A stretch of DNA of 64,000 nucleotides from Sphingomonas sp. Root720. GTDB lineage: Bacteria; Pseudomonadota; Alphaproteobacteria; Sphingomonadales; Sphingomonadaceae. Numbering within the stretch: position 1 is the first letter of the stretch; every line of letters begins with the position of its first letter. Below, piece after piece: positions 52,623 to 60,547 of the stretch. Made by a program: the position numbers and the translations under genes. Below the pieces are notes generated by a model. The model made no database searches and was not told where the DNA came from. It saw nothing but the letters and a program-made list of their open reading frames with translations. The DNA lies in assembly GCF_001428605.1 (NCBI RefSeq), contig NZ_LMID01000011.1, positions 248,001-312,000 of the forward strand, in the 5' to 3' direction.

Positions 52623-53888
52623 TCAGTCCTCGAGCGCGCGCATGATCAGGCTGGCATTGGTGCCGCCGAAGCCGAAGCTGTTGTTGAGCACCGCCTTGAC
52701 CTTGCGCTTCTTCGCCTTGAGCGGAACGAGATCGAAATCCTCGAGCCCGTCGCTCGGATCCTCGAGGTTGAGCGTCGGCGGTACGATCTGGTCGCGCATC
52801 GCCAGGATGCAGAAGATCGATTCGACCGCGCCCGCGCCGCCGAGGAGATGGCCGATCGCCGACTTGGTCGAGCTCATCGACACGGTCTTGAGCGCGTCGC
52901 CGAACAGGCGGCGGACCGCGCCGGCCTCCAGTTCGTCGCCGAGCGGGGTCGAGGTGCCATGGGCGTTGATATAGTCGATGTCGGACGGCTGCAGGCCCGA
53001 TTTCTTGAGCGCCATCGCCATCGAGCGATAGGCGCCCGACCCTTCCGGATGCGGCGCGGTGACATGATAGGCGTCGCCCGACAGGCCATAGCCGATCACC
53101 TCGGCATAGATCTTGGCGCCGCGCGCCTTGGCATGCTCATATTCCTCGAGCACGACGATGCCCGCACCCTCGCCCATCACGAAGCCGTCGCGCCGCTTGT
53201 CATAGGGACGCGACGCCTTCTCCGGCTCGTCGTTGAAATCGGTCGACAGCGCGCGCGCCTGCGCGAAGCCGGCGATGCCGAGCGGGCAGATCGCGCCCTC
53301 GGCGCCGCCCGCCAGCATCACGTCGGCATCGTCCATCGCGATCATCCGCGCGGCGTCACCGATCGCGTGCGCGCCGGTCGAACAAGCGGTGACGACCGCG
53401 TGGTTCGGCCCACGCAGCCCGTATTTGATCGACACCTGGCCCGAGATCAGGTTGATCAGGCGCCCATGCACGAAGTGCGGCGACACGCGGCGCGGCCCCT
53501 TGGTCTCGCAGACGATCGACTCGCTGGCGATGCCCGGAAGGCCGCCGATGCCCGAGCCGATCGACAGGCCGGCGCGGTAGCTTTCCTCCTCGGTCATATC
53601 GGTCAGGCCGGCATCCTCGAGCGCCTGGCCCGCGGCGTCGATCCCGTAGATGATGAAGGGGTCGACCTGCCGCTGGACCTTGTGGTCGACGCGCTTGTTC
53701 GGATCGAACCCGTAGGGGTGATCGGCCGGCTTCACCTCGCAGGCGATCTTGCAGACCTGCTCGGTCGTGTCGAAGCGGGTGATCGGGCCGGCGCCCGACT
53801 TGCCCGCGATGATATTGGCCCAGGCCGTCTCGACGTCCGCGCCCAGAGGCGTGACAAGGCCCAATCCGGTTACGACCACGCGACGCAT
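52623..53888 (-). CDS. fabF: 3-oxoacyl-ACP synthase II
   Basis: Condenses malonyl-ACP with growing acyl chains in type II fatty-acid synthesis. The 421-aa enzyme has the active-site Cys in VVTACSTGAHAIGD and the two His in INAHGTSTPLGD and KSAIGHLLGGAGA. It starts MRRVVVTGLGLVTPLG with AGGAG upstream. Codon use is like the neighbours. It lies downstream of acpP with a 134-bp gap that holds a candidate attenuating hairpin. Substrate preference (FabF rather than FabB) is inferred from the full-length similarity and position after acpP. Confidence 0.96.
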   Translation of the reverse strand: MRRVVVTGLGLVTPLGADVETAWANIIAGKSGAGPITRFDTTEQVCKIACEVKPADHPYGFDPNKRVDHKVQRQVDPFIIYGIDAAGQALEDAGLTDMTEEESYRAGLSIGSGIGGLPGIASESIVCETKGPRRVSPHFVHGRLINLISGQVSIKYGLRGPNHAVVTACSTGAHAIGDAARMIAMDDADVMLAGGAEGAICPLGIAGFAQARALSTDFNDEPEKASRPYDKRRDGFVMGEGAGIVVLEEYEHAKARGAKIYAEVIGYGLSGDAYHVTAPHPEGSGAYRSMAMALKKSGLQPSDIDYINAHGTSTPLGDELEAGAVRRLFGDALKTVSMSSTKSAIGHLLGGAGAVESIFCILAMRDQIVPPTLNLEDPSDGLEDFDLVPLKAKKRKVKAVLNNSFGFGGTNASLIMRALED

Positions 53889-53920
53889 GGCATTCTCCTG
53901 CATTTCGTCTTGAACGGCAA

Positions 53921-53965
53921 AGCGGCCCCCCGTCCCATCGGATTGCCCGGGGTCGGGGAGCCGCT
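53921..53965 (-). terminator. Possible attenuating hairpin between acpP and fabF
   Basis: On the minus strand AGCGGCTCCCC pairs with GGGGGGCCGCT (one G-U pair), followed by TT. It lies 58 bp after the acpP stop and 33 bp before fabF. A partial terminator here would give the high acpP to fabF ratio usual in bacteria. Confidence 0.55.
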
Positions 53966-54022
53966 GAAAAGCCTCGGCTCTGTCACCTGCCCCGGTCGAT
54001 CAACGGCCGGCGGGTGGAACGA

Positions 54023-54259
54023 TCAGCCCTTGTGGCTCTCGATGTAGCTGATGGCGTCCTTGACGGTCGCGATCTTCTCGGCTGCATCGTCGGGAATCTC
54101 GACGCCGAATTCCTCTTCGAAGGCCATCACCAGCTCGACGATGTCGAGGCTGTCTGCGCCCAGATCGTCGATGAAGCTGGCTTCCTCGGTGACCTTCTCG
54201 GCCTCGACGCCCAGATGCTCGACAACGATCTTCTTAACGCGCTCGGCGGTCTCGCTCAT
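54023..54259 (-). CDS. acpP: Acyl carrier protein
   Basis: Carries acyl chains on a phosphopantetheine arm in fatty-acid and lipid A synthesis. The 78-aa acidic protein has Ser37 in the DSL motif ([14 protein letters not shown]), the prosthetic-group site, and the acidic helix [18 protein letters not shown]. The candidate promoter directly upstream suggests separate high-level expression. It lies between fabG and fabF in the usual order fabD-fabG-acpP-fabF. Confidence 0.98.
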   Translation of the reverse strand: MSETAERVKKIVVEHLGVEAEKVTEEASFIDDLGADSLDIVELVMAFEEEFGVEIPDDAAEKIATVKDAISYIESHKG

Positions 54260-54291
54260 GTTCTAAACCTTCCTTAGGGTTTCTGTCGCCT

Positions 54292-54320
54292 GCCCTAACG
54301 GGGGCAGGGATTGCTTGCAA
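54292..54320 (-). promoter_or_regulatory. Candidate promoter of acpP
   Basis: On the minus strand TTGCAA (54320-54315) and TAGGGC (54297-54292) are separated by 17 bp. The start would be near 54285, leaving a ~26-nt leader before the acpP ATG. A 7-bp stem CCTGCCC/GGGCAGG (54289-54308) overlaps the -10 and may instead end the fabG transcript. Confidence 0.45.
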
Positions 54321-54366
54321 GCATGCTTTGATGACGTGGGTAACGACAAGCGCAACCGCAATATCA

Positions 54367-55107
54367 TCAGATCATCGCCATCCCGCCGTTGACGTGCAAC
54401 GTCTGGCCGGTGACATAGGATGCCTCGCGGCTGGCCAGATAGACGACGGCCGCGGCGATGTCGCCACCCTCGCCCAGCTTGCCGGCCGGAATTTTGACGA
54501 GCAGCGCCTCCTTCTGCGCTTCGGGCAGCACGTCGGTCATCGCCGACGAGATGAAGCCGGGGGCGACGCAGTTGACGGTGATGCTGCGGCTGGCCAGTTC
54601 CTGCGCCAGCGCCTTGGACATGCCGACGAGGCCCGCCTTCGACGCCGCATAATTGGCCTGGCCCGGATTGCCGGTGGTGCCGACGACCGAGGTGATGGTG
54701 ATCACCCGGCCGAAACGCGCCTTCATCATCGGCTTGGTCGCGGCGCGGATCAGGCGGAAGGCGGCCTCGAGGTTGACCGAGATCACCTGGTCCCACTCGT
54801 CGTCCTTCATCCGCATGATCAGATTGTCGCGGGTGACGCCGGCATTGTTGACGAGGATGTCGATCTTCCCGCCCAATGCCTCGACCGCACGCGGGACGAG
54901 CCCATCGACCGCCTCCGCATCGCCGAGGTTGCACGGCAGAATCACGGTGTCGCCGCCGATCTCGGCCGCGACCGCCTTCAGCGCATCCTCGCGCGTACCC
55001 GACAGCGCGACCTTCGCGCCCTGCTGGACGAGCGCCCGGGCGATCGCCGACCCGATGCCGCCGGAAGCGCCGGTCACCAGTGCGGTCATGCCTGAAAGAT
55101 CGAACAT
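54367..55107 (-). CDS. fabG: 3-oxoacyl-ACP reductase
   Basis: NADPH-dependent short-chain reductase of the fatty-acid cycle. The 246-aa enzyme has TGASGGIG near the N-terminus, NNAGVTRDNLIMRM, and the triad Ser140, Tyr153 and Lys157 (ITSVVG and YAASKAG). GFISSAMTDVLPEAQ and YVTGQTLHVNGGM are typical FabG. The ATG at 55107 gives the usual family length; an ATG three codons earlier lies too close to the AGGAG. It lies 115 bp downstream of fabD, separated by a dispersed repeat. Confidence 0.96.
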   Translation of the reverse strand: MFDLSGMTALVTGASGGIGSAIARALVQQGAKVALSGTREDALKAVAAEIGGDTVILPCNLGDAEAVDGLVPRAVEALGGKIDILVNNAGVTRDNLIMRMKDDEWDQVISVNLEAAFRLIRAATKPMMKARFGRVITITSVVGTTGNPGQANYAASKAGLVGMSKALAQELASRSITVNCVAPGFISSAMTDVLPEAQKEALLVKIPAGKLGEGGDIAAAVVYLASREASYVTGQTLHVNGGMAMI

Positions 55108-55128
55108 TTCCTTCATTCTCCTGCAAGC

Positions 55129-55206
55129 GTCATCCCAGCGAAGGCTGGGATCTCGGGCGATGTTCGCGCCCTACTCTCCTGAGATGCCAGCCTACGCTGG
55201 CATGAC
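55129..55206. repeat. Dispersed intergenic inverted repeat, copy D
   Basis: GTCATCCCAGCGAAGGCTGG (55129-55148) and the facing GCCAGCCTACGCTGGCATGA (about 55186-55205) match the other copies closely. It sits inside the fabD-fabG operon, so it must be transcribed as RNA hairpins and could affect mRNA processing. Confidence 0.78.
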
Positions 55207-55221
55207 GATCAATGTGAAGCC

Positions 55222-56157
55222 TTACAGCGTCGCCGCCAGCGCCTCGATATCGGCCATCGTCACCACGCTGGTCGCGGTCGCCTTCTCCGTGATGTCCTTG
55301 ACCATCGGGCCGACGACCTTGCCGCCCAGCTCGACGAAGCGCTCGACGCCCGCATCGGCCATGGCCGCGACGCTCTCGCGCCAGCGGACCGTGCCGGTCA
55401 CCTGCTCGACCAGCAGCCGGACGATCTCGGCCGGGTCGGCGACGGGCGCCGCCAGCACGTTGGCATAGAGCGGCACCAGCGGCGCCTGGACCGCGATCTT
55501 GCCGAGCGCCTCGGCCATCGCATCGGCGGCCGGCAGCATCAGCGAGCAGTGGAACGGCGCCGAGACGGGCAGCAGCATCGCGCGGCGCGCGCCCTTCGCC
55601 TTGGCGATCTCGATCGCGCGCTCGACGGCGTCCTTGTGACCCGACACGACGACCTGACGGTTGCTGTTGTCGTTGGCCGCCTGGCAGACCTCTCCCTGAG
55701 CGGCCTCCTCGGCGACCTGCCGGGCGCCCTCGAAATCGAGACCCAGGAAAACCGCCATCGCGCCGACGCCGACCGGTACCGCCGCCTGCATCGAGCGGCC
55801 GCGCAGCTTGAGCAGCTTCGCGGTGGTGGCGAGGTCGATCGCCTCGGCCGCGCACAATGCGGTATATTCGCCCAGGCTGTGGCCGGCGACGAAGGCCGCC
55901 TTGTCGGCCAGGCTGATGCCGCCTTCCTTTTGCAGCACGCGCAGGGTCGCGATGGCATTGGCCATGATCGCGGGCTGGGCGTTTTCCGTCAGGGTCAGCT
56001 CGTCGGCCGGCCCTTCGGCCATCAGCTTGAACAGCTTATGGCTGAGCGCGTCGTCCACTTCCTGGAACACTTCGCGCGCCACGGGGCTCGCGTCGGCCAG
56101 GGCCTGGCCCATGCCGACAGCCTGGCTGCCCTGTCCCGGAAAGATGAATGCGCGCAT
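55222..56157 (-). CDS. fabD: Malonyl-CoA:ACP transacylase
   Basis: Moves malonyl from CoA to ACP to supply fatty-acid elongation. The 311-aa enzyme begins MRAFIFPGQGSQAVGMG with the GQGSQ motif, has the nucleophile Ser94 in AGHSLGEYTAL, the Arg in LKLRGRSMQ and the His in SAPFHCSLM. GGKVVGPMVKDI near the end is typical. It is first in the run fabD-fabG-acpP-fabF-mltG. Confidence 0.97.
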   Translation of the reverse strand: MRAFIFPGQGSQAVGMGQALADASPVAREVFQEVDDALSHKLFKLMAEGPADELTLTENAQPAIMANAIATLRVLQKEGGISLADKAAFVAGHSLGEYTALCAAEAIDLATTAKLLKLRGRSMQAAVPVGVGAMAVFLGLDFEGARQVAEEAAQGEVCQAANDNSNRQVVVSGHKDAVERAIEIAKAKGARRAMLLPVSAPFHCSLMLPAADAMAEALGKIAVQAPLVPLYANVLAAPVADPAEIVRLLVEQVTGTVRWRESVAAMADAGVERFVELGGKVVGPMVKDITEKATATSVVTMADIEALAATL

Positions 56158-56233
56158 CGACGGTTCCCCTCGGTCTGGCGTGCGCCACTAGGAAAGCTTG
56201 GCGGCAGTGGCAAGCGCAAAGCCCGCGTGCCGC

Positions 56234-56923
56234 TCAGCGATCGAGGCGTCCGAACGGCAGCAGCTGCCGCGCAAGCTTCTGCGTCGCCTTGTCGTTCCCG
56301 CCCTTCAGCGATGCCAATATCGCCACCGCGCTCCGCTGGAACACGCGATCGAGCGGCTGTGGCGTCGCGGCGGCGGCGGCCCGTTCCGCCAGCGACCGGC
56401 CGCGCGGATCGTCCGGATCGATCGCGAGCCGCAGCAGCGCCGCCAGCCCTGCATAGGTCGCGCGGTTGCCGCCTAGCGCGACCGCGCGATCGGTCATCGC
56501 GAACCCGATCGCCTTCTTCGCGCCGATCGCCATGCCGGCGACCAGGCCGCCAAGGTCGATCACCGAATCGAGATGCCAGGTGCCGACCGCCGCCGCGGCT
56601 TCGGCATCGCGCGGATCGTCAGCGGCCAGCGCCTCGAACAGCCGCCGGGCCTCCAGCGCCTCGCCGCGATGACGCGCCAGCTTCGCCTTGTAGCCCAGCG
56701 CCATCGCGCGGGCGAAGGCAGCTTCCCTGTTGCCGGGTTCGCGCGCCAGCACCGCCGCCGCGACCCTCTCGGCCTCGGCTATCTGGCCGAGTGCGACCGC
56801 CTTGTCGCGAGCCACGAAGGCCGCCTCGGCGAGAAGCTGCCGCGGTGCGGCGGCCTGCAGCGGCGACGCCATCGCAACGAGCGATGCCATCAGGACGAAG
56901 GCGCCTGGGCGGTTCACGATCAT
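56234..56923 (-). CDS. Exported TPR-like hypothetical protein
   Basis: A 229-aa protein that begins with a signal peptide ([20 protein letters not shown]), then repeated Ala/Glu/Arg-rich helical pairs resembling tetratricopeptide repeats ([33 protein letters not shown] and [29 protein letters not shown]). [26 protein letters not shown] is less repeat-like. It is probably a periplasmic scaffold or lipid-envelope factor; no specific family was recognised. A second ATG at 56941 is possible. It lies downstream of nothing on its strand and upstream of fabD. Confidence 0.75.
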   Translation of the reverse strand: MIVNRPGAFVLMASLVAMASPLQAAAPRQLLAEAAFVARDKAVALGQIAEAERVAAAVLAREPGNREAAFARAMALGYKAKLARHRGEALEARRLFEALAADDPRDAEAAAAVGTWHLDSVIDLGGLVAGMAIGAKKAIGFAMTDRAVALGGNRATYAGLAALLRLAIDPDDPRGRSLAERAAAAATPQPLDRVFQRSAVAILASLKGGNDKATQKLARQLLPFGRLDR

Positions 56924-57215
56924 CGGGGAAGCTTCATCCATCGACCCTATAATGTCCTGGCTGGCTCAACCATCCCTGTTCTTCGCGGTTCCCGGCGATT
57001 TCCCTCCCGTCGGCCGGGGCGAAGCAATCGGCCAAAGTGATGCCGACGCCGTTTCCCGCTTCGGCCTTGCCTTTCCGCGCCATTTCCGCCATAGGCCGCG
57101 CCAGCCGGGGCGAGAGCCAGTCTCTCCGCCCCTGTTGCTTTTTTGGAAGACAGCCGGAGGGGCGTTCGTGATGGGCACGGCGTCAGCGATCGGCCAAAGG
57201 AAGGAAGACGCGAAC

Positions 57216-57650
57216 ATGGCTCTTTACGAGCATGTGTTTCTCGCGCGTCAGGATCTGGCGCAAGCCCAGGTCGACGCGCTGGCGGAAGCCGCTACCAAGA
57301 TCGTCGAGGAAAACCAGGGCAAGGTCGTGAAGACCGAGACCTGGGGCCTGCGCAGCCTCGCCTATCGCATCGCGAAGAACCGCAAGGCGCATTACGTCAT
57401 GCTCCACATCGACGCCCCCGCGGGTGTCGTCGCCGAGCTCGAGCGCCAGACCGCGATCAACGAGGACGTCATCCGCTACATGACCATCCGTGTCGACGAA
57501 CTCGAGCAGGGCCCGTCCGCGATGATGCGCCGTAGCGATCGCGACGGCCGTCGTGACGGCCGCGGTGATCGTGGCGACCGCGGGGATCGTGGCGATCGGG
57601 GTGACCGGGGTGATCGCCCCCGTCGCGAAGACCGCGAATTCGCGTCGTAA
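57216..57650 (+). CDS. rpsF: 30S ribosomal protein S6
   Basis: A small-subunit protein that binds 16S rRNA together with S18. The 144-aa product begins [22 protein letters not shown], with [27 protein letters not shown] as the family core. The C-terminus is extended by a run of six GDR tripeptides plus Arg/Glu/Asp-rich tail, common in alphaproteobacteria. AAGG(A) and GAAGGAAG sites lie before the ATG. Much longer in-frame extension upstream is open but has no S6 character. It starts the rpsF-rpsR-rplI operon. Confidence 0.97.
   Translation: MALYEHVFLARQDLAQAQVDALAEAATKIVEENQGKVVKTETWGLRSLAYRIAKNRKAHYVMLHIDAPAGVVAELERQTAINEDVIRYMTIRVDELEQGPSAMMRRSDRDGRRDGRGDRGDRGDRGDRGDRGDRPRREDREFAS
57564..57617 (+). 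repeat. In-frame 9-bp tandem repeat in rpsF (GDR x6)
   Basis: Six 9-bp units, each coding Gly-Asp-Arg with synonymous codon drift (for example GGTGATCGT, GGCGACCGC). Slipped-strand change of copy number could vary the length of the S6 tail. Confidence 0.9.
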
Positions 57651-57667
57651 GGAAGGGATAGAAAATC

Positions 57668-57892
57668 ATGGCACGCGCATTTTTCCGCCGCCGCAAGAGC
57701 TGCCCCTTCTCCGCGAAGGATGCTCCCAAGATCGATTTCAAGGACGTCCGTCTGCTCCAGGGCTTCGTGTCCGAGCGTGGCAAGATCGTCCCGAGCCGCA
57801 TCACCGCGGTATCCGCCAAGAAGCAGCGCGAACTCGCCCAGGCGATCAAGCGCGCCCGTCACATCGGGCTGCTTCCCTACATCGTCAAGTAA
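57668..57892 (+). CDS. rpsR: 30S ribosomal protein S18
   Basis: A 74-aa small-subunit protein that pairs with S6 on the platform of the 30S subunit. [26 protein letters not shown] and the C-terminal [34 protein letters not shown] are full-length S18. It lies 17 bp after rpsF, with AAGGAAGGGATAG as its ribosome site, and 18 bp before rplI. Confidence 0.98.
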   Translation: MARAFFRRRKSCPFSAKDAPKIDFKDVRLLQGFVSERGKIVPSRITAVSAKKQRELAQAIKRARHIGLLPYIVK

Positions 57893-57910
57893 GAAGGGAG
57901 GACCGCCAAC

Positions 57911-58519
57911 ATGGACGTGATCCTGCTCGAACGCGTTGAGAAGCTTGGCCAGATCGGTGACGTCGTCACCGTCAAGGCCGGCTTTGCCCGCAACTATCTG
58001 CTTCCCCGCAAGAAGGCGTTGCGCGCTAACGAGGCCAACAAGAAGGTCTTCGAGGCGAACCGCGCCCAGATCGAAACCGACAACGCCAAGCGTCGCGACT
58101 CCGCGGAGACCGAGGCCAAGGTGCTCGACGACAAGTCGGTCACCCTGATCCGTCAGGCTTCGAACACCGGCCAGCTCTATGGTTCGGTTTCGGCCCGCGA
58201 CATCGTCGAGGCGCTCGCCGAAGACGGTATCAAGGTTTCGAAGTCGGGCGTCGTGCTCAGCCGCCCGATCAAGGCGATCGGCCTGCACGAGGTGAAGATC
58301 TCGCTGCACGCTGAGGTCGCCCGGACCGTCAAGGTCAACGTCGCCCGCTCGCCCGAAGAGGCCGAGCTGCAGTCGCAGGGCGTCGACGTCATGGCCTCGA
58401 TGTTCGAGCGTGACGAAGCCGGCTTCACCGAGGCTTACGACCCCAACGCCGAACCCGGCGAAATCAGCGCCGACATCCTCGAAGAGGCTGCCGCCGACGA
58501 GGGCGAAGCCGAAGCCTGA
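57911..58519 (+). CDS. rplI: 50S ribosomal protein L9
   Basis: A large-subunit protein that reaches across the 50S and helps hold the reading frame. The N-terminal domain is [37 protein letters not shown], joined by the long helix ([23 protein letters not shown]) to the C-terminal domain. At 202 aa it is ~50 residues longer than E. coli L9, because of an acidic tail ([26 protein letters not shown]) typical of alphaproteobacteria. GGGAGGA precedes the ATG. A bidirectional terminator follows. Confidence 0.98.
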   Translation: MDVILLERVEKLGQIGDVVTVKAGFARNYLLPRKKALRANEANKKVFEANRAQIETDNAKRRDSAETEAKVLDDKSVTLIRQASNTGQLYGSVSARDIVEALAEDGIKVSKSGVVLSRPIKAIGLHEVKISLHAEVARTVKVNVARSPEEAELQSQGVDVMASMFERDEAGFTEAYDPNAEPGEISADILEEAAADEGEAEA

Positions 58520-58540
58520 TCGCTTCGACATCGACGAGAA

Positions 58541-58580
58541 AAAAGGGCCGTCCGGAGCGATCCGGGCGGCCCTTTTCTTG
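58541..58580. terminator. Bidirectional intrinsic terminator after rplI
   Basis: A 10-bp stem (AAAAGGGCCG 58541-58550 with CGGCCCTTTT 58567-58576), with an inner TCCGG/TCCGG-like loop and T-run on both strands, ends the ribosomal operon and the facing methyltransferase gene. Confidence 0.9.
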
Positions 58581-58598
58581 TCGGCGGTCGATCTGCCG

Positions 58599-59405
58599 CT
58601 ACGCGCCGGCCAAGCGGGCGCGCAGGCGGGCATTCTCCTCGTGGAGCTGCTCGATACGCTGACGCGCCTCTTCCAGCATCGAATTGCTGCCCGTCGCGCC
58701 TTCGGTGATCGCGCCGAACAGCGAGCCTGTCGTCGGCGTGAGCAGATAGGCCGCCCGTCCCTCGGGCGCGTCGGCCGCCGGACCGACCGGCCAGGTCCGC
58801 TCGAAGTCGAAGCCGGCGACCCGCAGCATCGCTTCGATGCAGGCAAAGTTCGGCGCCCACCAGTTGGTCGGATCGTTGTGGAACTCGTCCTTCTCGTAGA
58901 AGACCGCGGCCGGCGGCCAGTCGCCGAGCGTCTGGTTGTAGATGGTTTCGAGCATCACCGTGCCGGCTGCCTTGGAGCGCACGCGCTTGAGCGCCTCAAG
59001 CATGTCGTGGACATGATAGAGGACGCCCGCGAAGATGATGAAGTCGAACGTGGGGAGCGCCATGAACGCGTCGGTGAAGAGGCCGATCTGGCGGAATTCG
59101 ATCTCGGGATAGGGTCGAACGGCGTCGAAGTGGTGCATGCCGGTCGTCACCTGCTCGTCGATCGCGAGCACCGACGCCGCCCCACGCTGGAGCGCCGCGA
59201 CGCTGAAGCCCCCATCGGCGCAACCGATGTCGAGCACTGCCTTGCCCGACAGATCGGCCGGAAAATGCCAATGCTCGAGCTCGAACGCCATGCCCTCGCG
59301 GCTCTTGTGGCCGTTGGTCCACAGCCCGGGCATCGCCTCGAAGCTGTGGAACCAGTTGCCCTTGATCGGTGCGAGGTCGCGAAGCTGCTGCTCTTCGGAG
59401 GTCAT
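58599..59405 (-). CDS. SAM-dependent methyltransferase (CmoB/DUF1698-like)
   Basis: A 268-aa class I methyltransferase. WFHSFEAMPGLWTNGHKSREGM before the SAM site resembles tRNA-modifying CmoB, and motif I is AVLDIGCADGGFSVAAL (residues 57-73), with Asp/Glu in LAIDEQ and VLYHVHDMLEALKRV later. A C-terminal coiled coil (EEARQRIEQLHEENARLRARLAG) is added. The substrate is unclear; it may be a tRNA, lipid or small-molecule methylase, as CmoB's partner CmoA is not nearby. It stands alone, convergent to rplI and 59 bp from the globin gene. Confidence 0.85.
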   Translation of the reverse strand: MTSEEQQLRDLAPIKGNWFHSFEAMPGLWTNGHKSREGMAFELEHWHFPADLSGKAVLDIGCADGGFSVAALQRGAASVLAIDEQVTTGMHHFDAVRPYPEIEFRQIGLFTDAFMALPTFDFIIFAGVLYHVHDMLEALKRVRSKAAGTVMLETIYNQTLGDWPPAAVFYEKDEFHNDPTNWWAPNFACIEAMLRVAGFDFERTWPVGPAADAPEGRAAYLLTPTTGSLFGAITEGATGSNSMLEEARQRIEQLHEENARLRARLAGA

Positions 59406-59464
59406 GTCGTTCCGGCCCAGTTGGAAAGGCCGTCCGAATGGCGGCCCGCAGCCGCGCTGTCAAA

Positions 59465-59911
59465 TCACGCCGCTTCGGCGACGTACAGCTGCTGCTCGCG
59501 GCCGATCAGGATATCGGCCAGCACCCAATAGGCCTGTCCCCAGGCGTCGAGGACGGTCTCGTCGACCGCATCGCCGAGCACGTCCTTGATCGCCGGCAGC
59601 AACGCCGCCGCCACCGCCGGATAATGTTCGGGCTTCACGCCGGTATCGACATGGCGCGTCGCCATCCGCTCGACCGCCTGGCTCAGCGCCGGGAGGTTGT
59701 CGACATTCTTGGCAAAGGCGAGGATCGCCGCCGCAAGCCGCTTCGGCTGCTCGCCCGACTCCTGCGCGGCCTCGTCGAACAGCGCCTTGACGGCGGGATC
59801 GACGAACAGCCGCTCATACATGCGCTGGGTAATCGCCAGCCCATGCTTCTGCAGCGCGGGCGCGGTCGATTTCACGATGGCGATGGTCTCGGGAGAAAGC
59901 GTGCGGGTCAT
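59465..59911 (-). CDS. Single-domain bacterial haemoglobin (NO-detoxifying type)
   Basis: A 148-aa globin aligned along its length with the haem domain of flavohaemoglobin Hmp: Tyr32 (B10), Gln55 (E7) and proximal His87 (F8) are present, in MYERLF, EQPKRL and TRHVDTG. It stops where Hmp enters the FAD domain (QQLYVAEAA), so an external reductase is needed. It likely binds O2 and oxidises or binds nitric oxide. The ATG at 59911 has AGGAG; a short open extension upstream is rejected. It is divergent from an NsrR-like gene with two candidate operators between them. Confidence 0.92.
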   Translation of the reverse strand: MTRTLSPETIAIVKSTAPALQKHGLAITQRMYERLFVDPAVKALFDEAAQESGEQPKRLAAAILAFAKNVDNLPALSQAVERMATRHVDTGVKPEHYPAVAAALLPAIKDVLGDAVDETVLDAWGQAYWVLADILIGREQQLYVAEAA

Positions 59912-59924
59912 GCGGGGCTCCTGA

Positions 59925-59947
59925 AAGATGTATCTTGAATGCACCTA
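59925..59947. promoter_or_regulatory. Candidate NsrR-like operator 1
   Basis: AAGATGTATCT-T-GAATGCACCTA, an 11-1-11 imperfect inverted repeat that contains AAGATGTATCTT (an exact 12-bp palindrome with 2-bp centre GT). It is close to the globin start, inside the likely leader. It resembles NsrR boxes (AAGATGCAT-type half-sites). Confidence 0.5.
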
Positions 59948-59961
59948 TAACGAGTCTTGAT

Positions 59962-59984
59962 AAGATGCAATTGGAATCCATCTT
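59962..59984. promoter_or_regulatory. Candidate NsrR-like operator 2
   Basis: AAGATG (59962-59967) and CATCTT (59979-59984) are exact inverted arms 11 bp apart, with the NsrR-type layout of an 11-1-11 repeat. It lies 21 bp upstream of the NsrR-like start and may overlap promoters in both directions. Confidence 0.55.
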
Positions 59985-60004
59985 TATTTCGAATATGATG
60001 CGGC

Positions 60005-60445
60005 ATGCGCCTTTCCCGCCATACCGACTACGCGCTGCGCGTGCTGATCCACCTCGCCGCCCGCCACGGCAGGCTCTCGTCGATCGCCGAGATCGCGCGC
60101 GCCTATGCGATCTCGGAGAACCATCTCATGAAGGTAGTCCACATGCTCGGCCGCGCGGGCTTCATCAGGACGGTGCGCGGTCGCGGCGGCGGGATTGAAC
60201 TGGCCAGGGCGCCTGAGGACATAGCGATTGGCGACGTCGTGCGTCACGGCGAGCCCGATCGCAAGCTGGCCGACTGCGACGCCTGCCTGATCGCTCCCGC
60301 CTGCGGGCTTACCACCATATTCGGCGAGGCGATGGGCGCCTTTCTCGCGGTGCTCGACCGTTATTCGCTGGCGGATATCACGCGGCAGCGGGGCGATCTG
60401 GCGCGGTTGCTGGGGCTGGACGCCGCCGAGCCTCAACCCATTTGA
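60005..60445 (+). CDS. Rrf2-family regulator, NsrR-like (Fe-S, NO-sensing)
   Basis: A 146-aa winged-helix repressor: MRLSRHTDYALRVLIHLA and SSIAEIARAYAISENHLMKVVHMLGRAGFIRTVRGRGGGIEL. Three cysteines (C91, C94 and C100, in DCDACLIAPACGL) would bind an iron-sulfur cluster sensitive to nitric oxide, as in NsrR. The divergent globin and the two palindromes between make a nitric-oxide module likely. Other Rrf2 members such as IscR use different Cys spacing and neighbours. It ends just before a dispersed repeat. Confidence 0.88.
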   Translation: MRLSRHTDYALRVLIHLAARHGRLSSIAEIARAYAISENHLMKVVHMLGRAGFIRTVRGRGGGIELARAPEDIAIGDVVRHGEPDRKLADCDACLIAPACGLTTIFGEAMGAFLAVLDRYSLADITRQRGDLARLLGLDAAEPQPI

Positions 60446-60447
60446 AC

Positions 60448-60540
60448 GTCATGCCAGCGGAGGCTGGCATCGATCTCTGCCCTTTCCTCGGTGGCCATCT
60501 GGCTGGGGAGAGACATGGGCCAGCCTTCGCTGGGGCGACG
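60448..60540. repeat. Dispersed intergenic inverted repeat, copy E
   Basis: GTCATGCCAGCGGAGGCTGG (60448-60467) and GCCAGCCTTCGCTGGGGCGA (60519-60538) face each other, matching the family. It separates the NsrR-like gene from the 3' end of thiD. Confidence 0.72.
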
Positions 60541-60547
60541 CAGCGCT

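Noticed and set aside
56730-57215. Long N-terminal extension of rpsF
   Set aside because: The extension has no S6 similarity and no ribosome site, while the ATG at 57216 begins the conserved S6 sequence.
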